This document shows positions 21,729 through 32,481 of a stretch of DNA of 64,000 nucleotides, in pieces. Source of the DNA: Syntrophomonas palmitatica JCM 14374 (GTDB lineage Bacteria > Bacillota > Syntrophomonadia > Syntrophomonadales > Syntrophomonadaceae); NCBI RefSeq assembly GCF_001311885.1, contig NZ_BBCE01000014.1, forward strand, positions 1 to 64,000, written 5' to 3'. Each line of letters starts with the position of its first letter. The first letter of the stretch is position 1. The position numbers and the translations under genes were made by a program. The notes under the pieces were generated by a model. That model did not search any database and was not told the origin of the DNA. It saw only the letters and a list, made by a program, of their open reading frames with translations.

Positions 21729-22511
21729 ATGTCCTACAAATATTTAATACTGGAGAAAGAAGACGGAATAGGAATTTTATTTATCAATCGCCCTCAAGCA
21801 TTGAATGCCCTGAACACTGAGGTTCTGAAGGAATTAGGACAGGCAGCCGCGGATATTGCCGGTGATGATGAAATTAAGGTTTTAATTATTACCGGAGCAG
21901 GTGATAAAGCCTTTGTAGCCGGGGCCGATATCAAAGAAATGTCCGGTTTCACTGGAGTCGAAGGGCGAGAATTCGGGATTACCGGGAACTGGGCGTTCCG
22001 CCAGTTCGAAAAGATGGAAAAGCCAGTCATTGCAGCCATTAATGGATTTGCTCTCGGCGGCGGGTGTGAATTGGCTATGACGGCCGATATTCGTCTGGCA
22101 TCGGAAAAAGCTAAATTCGGGCAGCCCGAGGTGGGCCTGGGGATTACTCCCGGTTTTGGCGGAACCCAGAGACTGCCGCGCCTGGTGGGCGAAGGCCGGG
22201 CTATGGAGCTGATTCTAAGTTCTAACCAGATAAATGCCGAAGAGGCTTACCGCATAGGCCTGGTAAACCATGTATACCCGGCGGAAAGCCTGATGGATGA
22301 AGCCAAAAAGCTGGCCCGCAAGATTATGAGCAATGCGCCCTTGGCAGTAAAATATGCCAAAGCGGCTATAAACAAGGGATTGCAAACAGATATTGAAACA
22401 GGGGTAGCCATTGAGGCGGACCTTTTTGGTCTGTGTTTTTCCACAGAAGATCAGAAATCAGGCATGAATGCGTTCTTGAACAAAGAGAAGGCTGTTTTTA
22501 AAGGGAAATAG
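21729..22511 (+). CDS. crt: Enoyl-CoA hydratase / 3-hydroxybutyryl-CoA dehydratase (crotonase)
   Basis: Hydrates crotonyl-CoA to 3-hydroxybutyryl-CoA, a step of butyrate formation and, in reverse orientation of flux, of syntrophic butyrate oxidation. A 260-residue crotonase fold: oxyanion-hole segments AFVAGADIKEM and NGFALGGGCEL, and the two catalytic glutamates Glu114 (GGGCEL) and Glu134 (QPEVGLG). AGGAGGTG lies just ahead of the ATG. Monocistronic, closed by the terminator at 22521. The short-chain substrate is inferred from family resemblance. Confidence 0.9.
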   Translation: MSYKYLILEKEDGIGILFINRPQALNALNTEVLKELGQAAADIAGDDEIKVLIITGAGDKAFVAGADIKEMSGFTGVEGREFGITGNWAFRQFEKMEKPVIAAINGFALGGGCELAMTADIRLASEKAKFGQPEVGLGITPGFGGTQRLPRLVGEGRAMELILSSNQINAEEAYRIGLVNHVYPAESLMDEAKKLARKIMSNAPLAVKYAKAAINKGLQTDIETGVAIEADLFGLCFSTEDQKSGMNAFLNKEKAVFKGK

Positions 22512-22520
22512 AAAAACAGG

Positions 22521-22563
22521 AAAAAGGACTGATCTTCTTATAGAGGATTCAGTCCTTTTTTAA
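22521..22563. terminator. Bidirectional terminator between crt and the chemoreceptor gene
   Basis: AAAAAGGACTGA / TCAGTCCTTTTTT forms a long stem flanked by A and T runs, so it can serve the plus-strand crt and the minus-strand gene that ends at 22584. Confidence 0.9.
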
Positions 22564-22583
22564 TGTTTGAATATATTTTCTGA

Positions 22584-24549
22584 TTAATTTAACTTGAAGG
22601 TATCGGTAATTTCTTTTAGTTTGCGGGCTATTTCATCCAGATTGCGGCTTATTTCGATAATCTTATGAACGGCTGCCAGCTGGTTCTGGCTAATGGCGGT
22701 TGATTCTTCGGCTGAAGCCGCGGATTCTTCTGTAACCGCCGAAATATTTTCGATGGCTCTGATAATTTCATCATTAGAGGCCATGACTTCCTCGAAGGTT
22801 GCCGACATATCCTGAATGGAATTGTCAATCTCATTGGCTCCTCTTTCAATATCATCAAATGCCTGCATACTTTCGTTTAAAAATTCGCCCTGCTCCCGCA
22901 TAAGCCGGTCGGCAACTGAGACTTTATCGACAGCTCTGGCTACCTGAGCTTGAACCTGACTGATGATAGAAGATATGTTCTGGGTGGCGCGCCTGATTCT
23001 TCGGCCAGTTTGCGAACCTCCTCGGCTACCACGGCAAACCCGCGTCCGGCTTCGCCGCGCGCGCTGCTTCGATAGCCGCGTTGAGGGCCAGGAGGTTAGT
23101 CTGTTCAGCGATGTTGTTGATCAGGGTAATTATTTCCCCGATCTGCTCTGTATACTGGTTAAGTTCAGTCATGACCTGGAAAACCTGTTCCGCTGATACA
23201 ATGGTTTCCCCCATTTTATCCTTTTGTTTGATCATGGTGTCAGTAACCCGCCGCACAATATTCTTAAAGTTTATTGATTGTTGAGCAATTTTTTCTGATT
23301 CAGTTCCGACATTCTGCATACCTATGCCTACTTGTCTGGTTAATTCCGTAGTTCTTTGCGCGTCTTCAGCCTGAGAAGCCGCCGCTCGGGCTACTTCGTC
23401 TGCGGTGGCGCTGACCTGTTCAGAGGCGGTGCCGGTTTGCTCGGCATTGATTAATAACTCTTGGGAAACTTCGGTAAGTTTATCTGAACCGGCAGAAATT
23501 TGATTCATGGTTTCACGCAGGCTCTGGCTCATTTCCCCGAATGAATTCAACAACAGGCCAAATTCTGAGGTTAAATTGCTGCTGATATTCTGACTCAGGT
23601 CACGATTGGCCATCTTGCGTATAAAACCTACCATTTCCGTTAGAGGATTAAAAAATTTGGCGCTGATAAACCAGAGAATGATTATGGAAAATACCAGCAC
23701 GAGTGCGGTCAGAAGAGTAATTTTTACCAGCAGGCCGTTTACGGGACCATTTACTTCACTAACGGGAACCGCTACGCCCAAAGACCAGCCTGCCAGCTTT
23801 ACCGGGGCGTAAGCCAGGTATTTTTCCACTCCGTTTAATGTATAAGTATCAAGCCCGCTTTCCATGGCGATCATCTTACGGGAAACTGCTGCCAGGCTGT
23901 CACTAATTTGCAAGGCGTTTTTCTTGAGCACAAAACTGCTGTCAGGATGCACCAGGAAGGTGCCGTCATTGCTGATTAAATAGGCATAGCCGCTTTGGCC
24001 CACCTTGATATCCTCCAGCATGCTGGTCATTTTAGCGCTCTTTATCGATGCGGCCAGTACGCCGGCAACCTTATCGTCCTGGTAGATAGGAACTGCTATG
24101 GGGATAACGATATTGCCGCTGACTTTGGAAACCAGGGGGATGTCCACGGCCTTTTTTCCTTGTATTGCGGTTTGAAAATAATTACGATCTTTAACATTTA
24201 CTACCGCCCCGTTGTTTAAATAGGCTGTGCCGTCAGGACGAATGATAAACATATTCTCATAATCACTGGAAATAATATCCTGAAGTAATTCAACCGCGTC
24301 TTTTTGATTCATCGCGGTTATGTAATCTGATTTGCTTATGGTTGTCAGTTCATCCAAGCGCGCGCTGAGGAAGAAATTCACCTGCTCGCTGCCGGTTTTG
24401 GCCAGACTCATACATTCCTTTTGTATTTCAGATGTTAAAAGGCCGCGGCTGATATAAACGGAGGTGCCGTTTTGCGCCACAGCGCCAACAATAACTATTG
24501 ACACGACCCATACTACTAATTTGAATCGCAGGCTTTCATAGAATTTCAA
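22584..24549 (-). CDS. Methyl-accepting chemotaxis protein with dCache sensor (two frameshifts)
   Basis: Membrane chemoreceptor. An N-terminal transmembrane helix (LVVWVVSIVIVGAVA) is followed by an extracellular dCache-type domain (FIIRPDGTAYLNNG, ISNDGTFLVHPD), a second transmembrane helix (LLTALVLVFSIIILWFI), a HAMP domain and the cytoplasmic signalling domain with the hairpin tip EQTNLLALNAAIEAARA. The frame breaks near 23055 and 22990; adding one base at each restores the canonical tip GEAGRGFAVVAEEVRKLAE and continues to the stop at 22584. Two breaks within 70 bp of a perfectly conserved region argue for consensus errors. About 655 residues when repaired. Confidence 0.88.
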
Positions 24550-24742
24550 AACAATACCCCCTCAACACTTACTTATAAAAAACAATTCGATGAATTACCA
24601 TATATTCCTTCAAGAATAAACAAAATTTTTGCAAGATTTTAGCCAAACTATAACCCGATAATTTTTCCCAATAAATATTCATTTGCCATAATACAGAAAA
24701 TGTTATGCTTCAACAAATAAAAGGGACCCCAAACATTTATGG

Positions 24743-24778
24743 TTGCAAAAATATACACATGTATGTATAATTATGAAT
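24743..24778 (+). promoter_or_regulatory. arg operon promoter overlapped by an ARG-box-like site
   Basis: TTGCAA (24743-24748), a 17-base spacer and TATAAT (24766-24771) form a strong sigma-A promoter. TGTATAATTATGAAT at 24764-24778 covers the -10 element and resembles the ArgR/AhrC consensus TGAATAATTATTCA; a weaker AATAAATATTCATTT lies upstream near 24669. Overlap with the -10 would let ArgR block transcription. Confidence 0.6.
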
Positions 24779-24810
24779 GTTCCAGTACATTTGATAAGGA
24801 GATGACTAAG

Positions 24811-25847
24811 GTGTATAAAGTCGGTATTGTTGGTGACGGGTATACTGCAGCCGAATTGTTGAGGCTTATGGCAGGGCATAATGAATTGGAGGCGGTCTGC
24901 ATATTGTCCGCCGATAATGGGGGCAGAAGAATAGACCGTATCTATCCTCATCTCACCGGCTTTTGTGACCTGGTCTGTGAACCCAGTGAGATTGAACGGT
25001 TAAAAGGACGTTGTGACGCTGTTTTCCTGGCTTTGCCCCATGGGCTTTCAGTTCCGTTGGCTATTAAACTCCTGGAAGCGGGTATAAAATGCGTGGATCT
25101 GGGAGCCGATTTCCGCTTAAAGGATGCGGCGATATATAAAAAATATTATGAAAAGGAACACGAGGCTCCGGAGATGCTGGCTGAGGCTGTATACGGGCTG
25201 CCTGAACTCTACCGCGATAAAATAAAAACTGCCAGCCTGACAGCCAATCCCGGCTGCTATCCGACAGGAGCTATTTTACCGCTGGCGCCGCTTCTGGCTG
25301 CGGGGGTTGTGGAAACGCACGGAATTATCGTCGATTCCAAGAGCGGCGTCTCTGGCGCGGGGCGTACGCTAGAGAGAGCAGCCATTTCTGCGAGGTAAAT
25401 GAAGGCATACGTGCTTATGGGGTTGGGACCCACCGCCATGGACCTGAGATCAGCCAGGAAATATCTTTTGCGGCCAAAACTGCGGTGGAGATGATTTTCA
25501 CACCGCACCTGGCGCCTATGAATCGGGCCATTTTAACAACTATCTATGCTAGCCTGCGCCCCGGAATATCTGGCGGTCAGGTGAGAGAGACCCTGGAGGC
25601 TAGGTATAACCAGGAACCCTTTATACAGGTCTTGCCGGAAGGCGTTATGCCTCACAGCAAGTGGGTTTATGGCAGCAACCAGGTTCACATAGGAGTGTAT
25701 GTTAATGAAGAAAGCAGGCGGGTTATACTAATTTCAGTTTTAGATAACCTTACCAAGGGAGCATCCGGGCAGGCTATACAGAATTTGAACCTGATGCTGG
25801 GGATAGAAGAAACCAAAGGACTGCTTTTCCCGGGGTTACATCCTTAA
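24811..25847 (+). CDS. argC: N-acetyl-gamma-glutamyl-phosphate reductase (one frameshift)
   Basis: Third step of arginine synthesis: NADPH-dependent reduction of N-acetylglutamyl phosphate. The active-site cysteine sits in TANPGCYPTGA. HRHGPEI and SKSGVSGAGRT are typical. The frame breaks near 25375; one extra base continues into HFCEVNEGIRAYGVG and on to 25847. The GTG at 24811 is chosen since AAGGAG ends 9 bases upstream and the promoter excludes starts before 24772; ATG 24802 abuts the ribosome site. The nucleotide-binding loop reads GIVGDGYTAAE, one residue shorter than the usual GxxGATGYTGAE, which may reflect another sequence error. Confidence 0.9.
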
Positions 25848-25936
25848 TATTAAATAATTTACGGAGCAGGCGCGAGTAAGAAGTGGATTTTATGTCAACT
25901 GCGAGGCCTGAGTAATAAATGGGAGGTTGAATTTTA

Positions 25937-27160
25937 ATGGAGAAGATGATTTTGATTGAAAATGGCGGTATAACCAGTGCCAAAGGCTTTATGGCCCAGG
26001 GTGTTTGTGCGGAAATAAAAAAGAAGGATAAAAAAGATATAGCTGTGGTTTATTCTGACCGGAGGGGCAGCGCCGCAGCCGTTTACACCACAAACAAGGT
26101 CAGGGCGGCTTGTATTGACGTCACCCAGGAGCATCTGGCAGACGGAATGGCTCGGGCTATTGTAGTAAATAGCGGTAATGCCAATGCCTGCAACGGGGCG
26201 CAGGGTTACAAAGACGCTCAGGCCATGACCCAGATATTGGCCGATGTAATGGGAATGGGAGTGAGTCCGGAAGATGTTATCGTAGCTTCTACAGGAGTGA
26301 TCGGGGTACCTTTGCCCATGGAAAAGGTTGAAGGCGGAATCTATGAAGCGGTAATAACCATGAGCCGTGCCGGAGGGCATAATGCGGCTTTGGCCATTAT
26401 GACCACCGACCTTAAATGCAAGGAGATAGCTGTAGAAATAGAAATACAGGGGAAACCGGTGCGTATTGGCGGCATGGCCAAGGGCTCAGGCATGATACAT
26501 CCCAATATGGCCACGATGCTGGTTTTTATCACAACAGATGCTGCTATAGACAGCAAATGTTTACAAAAACTGGTAAAACAGTCGGCGGACCTGTCGTTTA
26601 ATATGATCAGCGTTGATGGTGATACATCTACAAATGATATGCTGGCGGTTTTGTCAAACGGCCTGGCCGGTAACCCGATAATCGCAGATGAAGAATCAGA
26701 TGATGCTAAGAAATTTGCCGAGGCACTGAATTATATAAATATCGAACTGGCAAAAATGATTGCCCGTGATGGGGAAGGGGCCAATCACCTCATTGAAGTG
26801 CGGGTCTTAAATGCGGCAGATAAAGAAACTGCCCGGGTGATTGCCCGTTCGGTCACGTCTTCGAATTTAACCAAAGCTGCAGTTTTTGGCCATGATCCCA
26901 ACTGGGGACGTATTCTCTGCGCTGCCGGTTATTCAGGAGCTGAATTTGATCCTTCCCGCGTAGATGTCTATCTGGGGAAAACGCAAGTCGCTCAGAACGG
27001 AATGGGTCTGGCCTTTGATGAAAGGCAGGCAGTAGAGGAACTGCAGCAGGAAAACGTGGTAATTACCCTGGACCTGAAAGCCGGGGAGCATAGTGCCACC
27101 GCCTGGGGATGCGATCTGTCTTATGAATATATAAGCATAAATGCCGATTACCGGAGTTAG
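25937..27160 (+). CDS. argJ: Bifunctional ornithine acetyltransferase / N-acetylglutamate synthase
   Basis: Transfers acetyl from N-acetylornithine to glutamate, closing the acetyl cycle of arginine synthesis; bifunctional forms also use acetyl-CoA. A 407-residue Ntn-type protein with the self-cleavage site KGSGMIHPNMATML. Cleavage is expected between Ala192 and Thr193, where Thr becomes the nucleophile. GGGAGG lies 10 bases before the ATG. It sits between argC and argB in the operon, so no separate argA is required. Confidence 0.96.
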   Translation: MEKMILIENGGITSAKGFMAQGVCAEIKKKDKKDIAVVYSDRRGSAAAVYTTNKVRAACIDVTQEHLADGMARAIVVNSGNANACNGAQGYKDAQAMTQILADVMGMGVSPEDVIVASTGVIGVPLPMEKVEGGIYEAVITMSRAGGHNAALAIMTTDLKCKEIAVEIEIQGKPVRIGGMAKGSGMIHPNMATMLVFITTDAAIDSKCLQKLVKQSADLSFNMISVDGDTSTNDMLAVLSNGLAGNPIIADEESDDAKKFAEALNYINIELAKMIARDGEGANHLIEVRVLNAADKETARVIARSVTSSNLTKAAVFGHDPNWGRILCAAGYSGAEFDPSRVDVYLGKTQVAQNGMGLAFDERQAVEELQQENVVITLDLKAGEHSATAWGCDLSYEYISINADYRS

Positions 27161-27240
27161 CACAGATAAACCTGATCTCATCGAGTTAATCTGGTGTATA
27201 ATCCAGGCAATCCGCGCCCAATTTATGAGGAGGAACGAAA

Positions 27241-28104
27241 ATGCTGAATCCGGCTATGCAAAAAGCTGAAATTCTGGTGGAGGCCTTACCTTATATTAAA
27301 GACTTTTACGGCAAGAGAGTAGTAATAAAATACGGCGGCGCAGCTATGACTGATTGTGATCTTAAAAACAAGGTCATGCAGGATATAGTCTTGATGAAAT
27401 TTGTGGGCATGCACCCTATTGTTGTTCACGGAGGCGGGCCGGAAATCAACCAGATGCTGGCTCGTCTGAACATAAAAAGTGAATTTATAAACGGTTTACG
27501 GGTTACGGATCAGCCTACTATGGAAGTGGTGGAAATGGTCCTGGGAGGCAAGCTGAATAAGGAGATAGTTGCTGGTATAAATGCCAGCGGCGGCAGAGCC
27601 ATCGGTTTATCCGGCAAAGACGACAGGCTTATCGAAGCTTCTTTCCTGGACCCCAGCGGGAAGATGGGCTTTGTGGGCGCTGTCAAGAAAATAAACCCCG
27701 CCATCATTGATGTCTTGATAGAAAACGGCTATATACCTGTTATCGCTCCCATTGGTATTGGGGACACAGGTGAAACCTATAATATAAATGCTGATCTGGT
27801 GGCTTCCGCAATTGCCGTAGCTATCAAAGCTGATAAATTGGTGCTGTTGACTGATGTCCCCGGACTGCTGCGCGACCCCGAAGACCCTGATTCATTAATT
27901 TCCGTCCTGCACCTGGACCAAATCGAAGGTTTGAACCAGGAAGGAATTATTGCCGGGGGTATGCTGCCCAAAGTCCAATGCTGCGCGGAATCAGTTCGAG
28001 GCGGAGTGGGGCGCACTCATATCATTGATGGCAGGCTGCCTCATTCCATACTTTTAGAGATATTTACCCGCCAGGGGATAGGCACCATGGTGGTAGACCA
28101 CTGA
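27241..28104 (+). CDS. argB: Acetylglutamate kinase
   Basis: Phosphorylates N-acetylglutamate, the second arginine step. An amino-acid-kinase fold of 287 residues with KYGGAAM (phosphate loop), VHGGGPEIN (substrate) and a typical C-terminus. The N-terminal helix before KYGGAAM (LNPAMQKAEILVEALPYI) is the extension found in arginine-inhibited, hexameric kinases, so feedback inhibition by arginine is expected. GAGGAGG precedes the ATG. Confidence 0.96.
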   Translation: MLNPAMQKAEILVEALPYIKDFYGKRVVIKYGGAAMTDCDLKNKVMQDIVLMKFVGMHPIVVHGGGPEINQMLARLNIKSEFINGLRVTDQPTMEVVEMVLGGKLNKEIVAGINASGGRAIGLSGKDDRLIEASFLDPSGKMGFVGAVKKINPAIIDVLIENGYIPVIAPIGIGDTGETYNINADLVASAIAVAIKADKLVLLTDVPGLLRDPEDPDSLISVLHLDQIEGLNQEGIIAGGMLPKVQCCAESVRGGVGRTHIIDGRLPHSILLEIFTRQGIGTMVVDH

Positions 28105-28147
28105 GCTGCGGTTATTTTGCAGGCAGGTTAAGAAAGGATGATAAACA

Positions 28148-29333
28148 ATGACCAATAACGATATAATGGCCAAGGGACAAGAATATGTGATGAATACGTA
28201 CGGGCGCTTCGCCATAGCGCCGGTTAAAGGCAAAGGCTCCTATCTCTGGGATGCCAATGGCAAACAGTATCTTGATTTCGTGGGCGGCATTGCGGTATGC
28301 GCACTGGGGCACAGCCCGCAGCCCCTCATCAAAGCCCTGCAGGAACAGGCGCAGCAGCTCTGGCATGTTTCCAACCTGTATTGGATTCAGCCCCAGGCGG
28401 AATTAGCGGAGAAATTGGTCAAAGCTTCAGGATTGGATAAAGCCTTTTTTTGCAATAGCGGAGCCGAAGCCAACGAAGCCGCTATCAAGCTGGTGCGCAA
28501 GTATTTCTACCGCCGCCAGGAAGCTCATAAAAATGAAATTATAGTCTTCAACAATTCATTTCATGGCCGGACGCTGGCAACACTGACCGCCACCGGGCAA
28601 AAAAATACCAGGAAGGCTTTGCTCCCCTGCCGGAAGGATTTAAATATGCGGAATTCAATAACCTGACTTCTGTAGAGAAAGTCATCAGTGACGCCACCGC
28701 CGCTATACTGGTGGAACCCGTGCAGGGTGAAGGGGGAGTCAAACCGGCTGATCCCATGTTCCTGAGGGGTCTGCGGCAAATCTGCCAGCGGGAAGGATTG
28801 CTGCTGGTCTTTGATGAAGTTCAATGCGGCATGGGGCGCACCGGAACCCTCTTTGCTTATCAAGGTTATGATGTCAAACCTGATATAGTAACCATGGCTA
28901 AAGCCTGGGGGGAGGATTTCCCATAGGAGCCATGCTGGCCAGCGCAGAGGCTGCCAGCGGTTTTGCGCCCGGCGATCACGCCTCGACCTTCGGCGGCAAT
29001 TATCTGGCTGCCGCCGTGGCCAATAAGGTAATAGATATCATGACGGCGGAAGACTTTTTCCCCCAGGTAAAACAAAACGGCGCCTTCCTGATGAAGGGGC
29101 TGCAAGCTATCAAGGACCCGCGCATAGTTAAGGTCAGGGGCAGCGGACTCATACTGGGGATGGAGTTCGACCAGGAAATTAAAACGCTGGTCGACATCTG
29201 TTTGGAAAAAGGCCTGCTGCTGGTGGGAGCAGGTCCGCAGGTACTGCGTTTTGTGCCGCCCTTAACCGTGAACCAGACTGAGATTAACCAGGCCTTGAAC
29301 ATTCTTAAAGAATCCCTGAAGGATTGGCGTTAA
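28148..29333 (+). CDS. argD: Acetylornithine aminotransferase (two frameshifts)
   Basis: PLP enzyme converting N-acetylglutamate semialdehyde to N-acetylornithine. Class III aminotransferase marks: CNSGAEANEAAIKL, FHGRTLATLT, LVEPVQGEGG, LVFDEVQCGMGRTG and the PLP-lysine region TMAKAWGGG. The frame breaks near 28640 (in AAAAAATACC) and near 28915 (GGGGGGAGG, where GGGFPIGAM is expected). Repairing both gives one protein of about 395 residues. Start ATG 28148 follows AAAGGATG. Fourth gene of the arg operon. Confidence 0.92.
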
Positions 29334-29379
29334 GGAACGTAAAACGCGAAACGCCTAAAGTTCAATCTTTAATATTCGG

Positions 29380-29463
29380 TCTTACCCCACAGTTAAAAAA
29401 CCTGGGTTAATCAATGACTGTTTTTATATTATTCTGAAATAATCTGTGATAATCTGTGGCTAT
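29380..29463. repeat. ATCTGTG repeat remnant between argD and argF
   Basis: CCCCACAGTTAAAA on the left and AATAATCTGTGATAATCTGTGG on the right are degenerate members of the CACAGAT family. A similar remnant lies in 27160-27200 (argJ-argB gap) and in 30470-30510 (CGCAGATG, GCACAGATATG). Confidence 0.5.
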
Positions 29464-29489
29464 TAGAATTCATTTTAAGGAGTGGAGAT

Positions 29490-30434
29490 TTGATGATGGA
29501 GCTAAAAGATACCTTGCGGGGGCGGGATTTTATATCGATCCATGATTTTACCGTTGACGAAATCGCTTATTTTCTGGAGGTGGGAGCCCAGCTTAAAAAA
29601 ATGCAGAAGAGCGGCATAGCTCATCCCTACCTGGCCGGAAAAACCCTGGGTATGATATTTCAGAAGGCTTCTACCCGCACCAGAGTAGCCTTTGAAGTAG
29701 GGATGTACCAACTGGGCGGGCATGCGCTCTTCCTCAGCCCGCGCGATATACAGCTGGGCAGAGGCGAAACCATCAAGGATACCGCTCTGGTGCTTTCCCG
29801 CATGCTGGATGGGATTATGATACGTACGTTTGATCATGATGAGGTTCTGGAATTAGCGCATTGGGCATCTATTCCGGTTATAAACGGTCTGACCGACCTG
29901 CTGCATCCCACCCAGGTTATCGGCGACATGATGACTATAATGGAACATAAGGGCAAACTGCAGGGTTTGAAACTGGCCTTTATCGGTGACGGCAATAATG
30001 TGGCGCATGAACTGCTTTTCGGCGGAGCCAAGACCGGTATGGATGTAGTTATTGCTTCCCCGGCCGGTTTTGAACCTGATAAAAAAGTGATGGAACTAGC
30101 TCAAGCCGATGCACGGGAAACCGGCGCCCGTTTATGGGTGGTGGAGGACCCGGCCGAAGCGGTAGAAGGCGCTGACGCGGTATACACTGATGTATGGGCC
30201 AGTATGGGCCAGGAGGGTGTTGCCGAGGATAAGGAAAAGAACTTCTTGAAATACCAGCTTAACAGCAGCCTGTTGGCTCTGGCGAAAAAGGATGCGGTAG
30301 TTCTGCACTGCCTGCCTGCCAAACGGGGCAAGGAGATAACTGATGAGGTTATGGACGGACCGCAGTCGGTGGTGTTTGACGAATCAGAAAACCGTCTGCA
30401 TGCCCATAAGGCCATAATGGCCCTGGTAATGTAA
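29490..30434 (+). CDS. argF: Ornithine carbamoyltransferase
   Basis: Makes citrulline from ornithine and carbamoyl phosphate. A protein of 314 residues with the carbamoyl phosphate motif STRTR (residues 60-64), HPTQ in the LLHPTQVIGD segment and the ornithine-binding HCLPA near the C-terminus. AAGGAGTGGAG lies upstream; the start could be either ATG of the ATGATG pair. Biosynthetic role is inferred from the surrounding arg genes. Confidence 0.96.
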   Translation: MMMELKDTLRGRDFISIHDFTVDEIAYFLEVGAQLKKMQKSGIAHPYLAGKTLGMIFQKASTRTRVAFEVGMYQLGGHALFLSPRDIQLGRGETIKDTALVLSRMLDGIMIRTFDHDEVLELAHWASIPVINGLTDLLHPTQVIGDMMTIMEHKGKLQGLKLAFIGDGNNVAHELLFGGAKTGMDVVIASPAGFEPDKKVMELAQADARETGARLWVVEDPAEAVEGADAVYTDVWASMGQEGVAEDKEKNFLKYQLNSSLLALAKKDAVVLHCLPAKRGKEITDEVMDGPQSVVFDESENRLHAHKAIMALVM

Positions 30435-30522
30435 AACGTAAATATACGTTAACAAAGTAAATTTAATAGAAACGCAGATGTATGGGTAGTTTAATTGCAC
30501 AGATATGTAAGGTGGAGTTTAG

Positions 30523-30969
30523 ATGAAAGACTTTAATTGGACCATCCGTTTGGCCACGGAAGAAGATATAGAAAATATGCTGCTCCTGTGGGAGGACGTT
30601 AGTGAATTTATGTCCTCAGTTCCTGATACACCTGAATCGGTTAAAAAGTTTATGCAATACAATCTTAAAGGATGCCTGGTGGCCGTAAGCGGTACAGAAC
30701 TGGTTGGCAGCGTCATGGCAGCCTATGACGGCTGGCGCGGCTGTATATACCACCTGGCGGTTAAACCCGAATATCAGGGACATGGCATCGGCAAAGCTTT
30801 GATGGAACAGGCTATGCAAGAATTTAAACGCCTCGGGGCTGTCAGGGTTTATCTGTATACCAAAGCAGGCAACAAGAATGCCCGGGAGTTTTATCGTCAT
30901 CTTCGCTGGGTGGAGAGAGATGATATAATTGTTTTCAACTGGGATATAACCGGCGATTCGAACTGTTAA
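30523..30969 (+). CDS. GNAT-family N-acetyltransferase
   Basis: A 148-residue acetyl-CoA-dependent acetyltransferase. Acetyl-CoA loop Q-G-H-G-I-G-K-A in VKPEYQGHGIGKALM, and the C-terminal beta strand signature YTKAGNKNAREFYRHL. Substrate unknown. It lies between argF and argG, so a link to arginine or polyamine metabolism is possible, but it does not look like ArgA and the bifunctional ArgJ makes one unnecessary. Confidence 0.82.
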   Translation: MKDFNWTIRLATEEDIENMLLLWEDVSEFMSSVPDTPESVKKFMQYNLKGCLVAVSGTELVGSVMAAYDGWRGCIYHLAVKPEYQGHGIGKALMEQAMQEFKRLGAVRVYLYTKAGNKNAREFYRHLRWVERDDIIVFNWDITGDSNC

Positions 30970-31023
30970 TCAACAGGCAGGGGGAGCGTCTTTTGCCTGC
31001 ATTATAAATGGGAGGTTTGATGT

Positions 31024-32229
31024 ATGGATAAAGTGGTACTCGCATACTCGGGCGGTCTCGATACTTCAATAATTATTCCCTGGCTGAAAGAGAATTACGG
31101 TTATGAAGTTATCGCCTTTTGCGCCGACCTGGGACAGGGGGAAGAACTGGAACCAGTTAGAGAAAAAGCCTTGAAGTCGGGAGCATCAAAAGTATATATC
31201 GAAGACCTGCGCCAGGAATTTGTGACCGACTATATCTTCCCCGTACTTAAGATGGGCGCTATATACGAGAGAAAATACCTGCTGGGCACCTCATTTGCCC
31301 GCCCCCTTATTGCTAAGAAGATGGTGGAAATAGCCGCTAAAGAGGGTGCGGTAGCGGTTGCGCACGGAGCCACCGGCAAAGGTAATGACCAGGTGCGTTT
31401 CGAATTGACCACCCGGGCTTTTAATCCTGATCTTAAGATTATAGCCCCCTGGCGGGAATGGGATATCCGCTCCCGCGAAGACGCCATTGATTATGCTATG
31501 CAGCATGGCATAGAGATCCCGGTTACTAAAGAGAAAATCTACAGCCGCGACCGTAACATCTGGCATATCTCCCATGAGGGCGGGGAACTGGAAGACCCGG
31601 CCAATGAAGCCCTGGACCGCGTCTATGTTCTGACTGTACCGCCGGAAAAGGCGCCTGACCAGCCGACCTACCTGGAAATCGGTTTTGAACAGGGTCGGCC
31701 CATAGCCATCAACGGGAAAGAATACGGCCCGGTAGAACTATTGGAGGAATTAAACCGCCTGGGCGGAGCCAACGGGGTAGGTATAATCAGCATGGTGGAA
31801 AACCGTTTGGTAGGCATGAAGTCACGCGGAGTATATGAGACTCCCGGAGGCACCATACTCTATGCCGCTCACCAGGAACTGGAGCGCTTGACCCTGGATC
31901 GCCGCACCCTGCAGTTCAAAGAACAAATGGCCATAAAATACGCAGAATTAGTGTATGACGGCAACTGGTTCAGTAAACTGAAAATGGCTATGGATGCCTT
32001 CGTGGACGAGACTCAGAAGACGGTTACCGGCACCGTAAAGGTTAAACTATACAAGGGCAGCGTTACTGCCGTAGCCTCCTGGTCGCCCTATTCGCTCTAC
32101 AATGAGGCCCTGGCGACATTCGGAGCCGATGAAATCTATAACCATAAAGACGCGGAAGGCTTTATAAAACTATTTGGGCTGCCGCTTACCGTGCAGGCCT
32201 TACTCAATCGCAGAATTGACGGCAAATAG
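31024..32229 (+). CDS. argG: Argininosuccinate synthase
   Basis: ATP-dependent condensation of citrulline and aspartate. A protein of 401 residues with the PP-loop AYSGGLDTS (residues 7-15), [14 protein letters not shown] and [26 protein letters not shown] lies ahead of the ATG. Last gene of this arg block; argH, its partner, is 17 kb further on behind its own promoter. Confidence 0.97.
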   Translation: MDKVVLAYSGGLDTSIIIPWLKENYGYEVIAFCADLGQGEELEPVREKALKSGASKVYIEDLRQEFVTDYIFPVLKMGAIYERKYLLGTSFARPLIAKKMVEIAAKEGAVAVAHGATGKGNDQVRFELTTRAFNPDLKIIAPWREWDIRSREDAIDYAMQHGIEIPVTKEKIYSRDRNIWHISHEGGELEDPANEALDRVYVLTVPPEKAPDQPTYLEIGFEQGRPIAINGKEYGPVELLEELNRLGGANGVGIISMVENRLVGMKSRGVYETPGGTILYAAHQELERLTLDRRTLQFKEQMAIKYAELVYDGNWFSKLKMAMDAFVDETQKTVTGTVKVKLYKGSVTAVASWSPYSLYNEALATFGADEIYNHKDAEGFIKLFGLPLTVQALLNRRIDGK

Positions 32230-32241
32230 AGTTAAAGATAT

Positions 32242-32277
32242 AAAACAGGACTCTTGGCAGAGGGTCCTGTTTTTTTG
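32242..32277 (+). terminator. Rho-independent terminator after argG
   Basis: AAAACAGGAC / GTCCTGTTTT stem followed by TTTTTTT, 12 bases after the argG stop. Confidence 0.9.
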
Positions 32278-32382
32278 CATTATCGGGTTGGAAAATATTT
32301 TTCCTTGTATTGAAAACAGGATATTTGGGCAGGTATTATGTAGTACATCGATCTAAAAATCATTTTGGGACAAGAGTTCTAT

Positions 32383-32410
32383 TTGCATGTTTTGGTATAT
32401 TGGTTATAAT
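32383..32410 (+). promoter_or_regulatory. Sigma-A promoter of nrdD-nrdG
   Basis: TTGCAT at 32383-32388 and TATAAT at 32405-32410 with a 16-base spacer. The first NrdR-box-like palindrome starts 4 bases after the -10. Confidence 0.65.
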
Positions 32411-32413
32411 AAA

Positions 32414-32461
32414 ACCACAGCATATTGTGGTCAAAAAAAAACATACCATATATATTGTGGT
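32414..32461 (+). promoter_or_regulatory. Pair of NrdR-box-like palindromes
   Basis: ACCACAGCATATTGTGGT (32414-32431) and ACCATATATATTGTGGT (32445-32461) share the right half ATATTGTGGT exactly 30 bases apart, near three helical turns. Paired palindromes with this core and spacing are the known operator form of the ribonucleotide reductase repressor NrdR. Confidence 0.75.
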
Positions 32462-32481
32462 TTTGGGGGAGGCAGCACAGG

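Noticed and set aside
24739-24810. Longer start for argC
   Set aside because: It would place the sigma-A promoter and the ARG-box-like site inside the gene; the added residues have no counterpart in ArgC.
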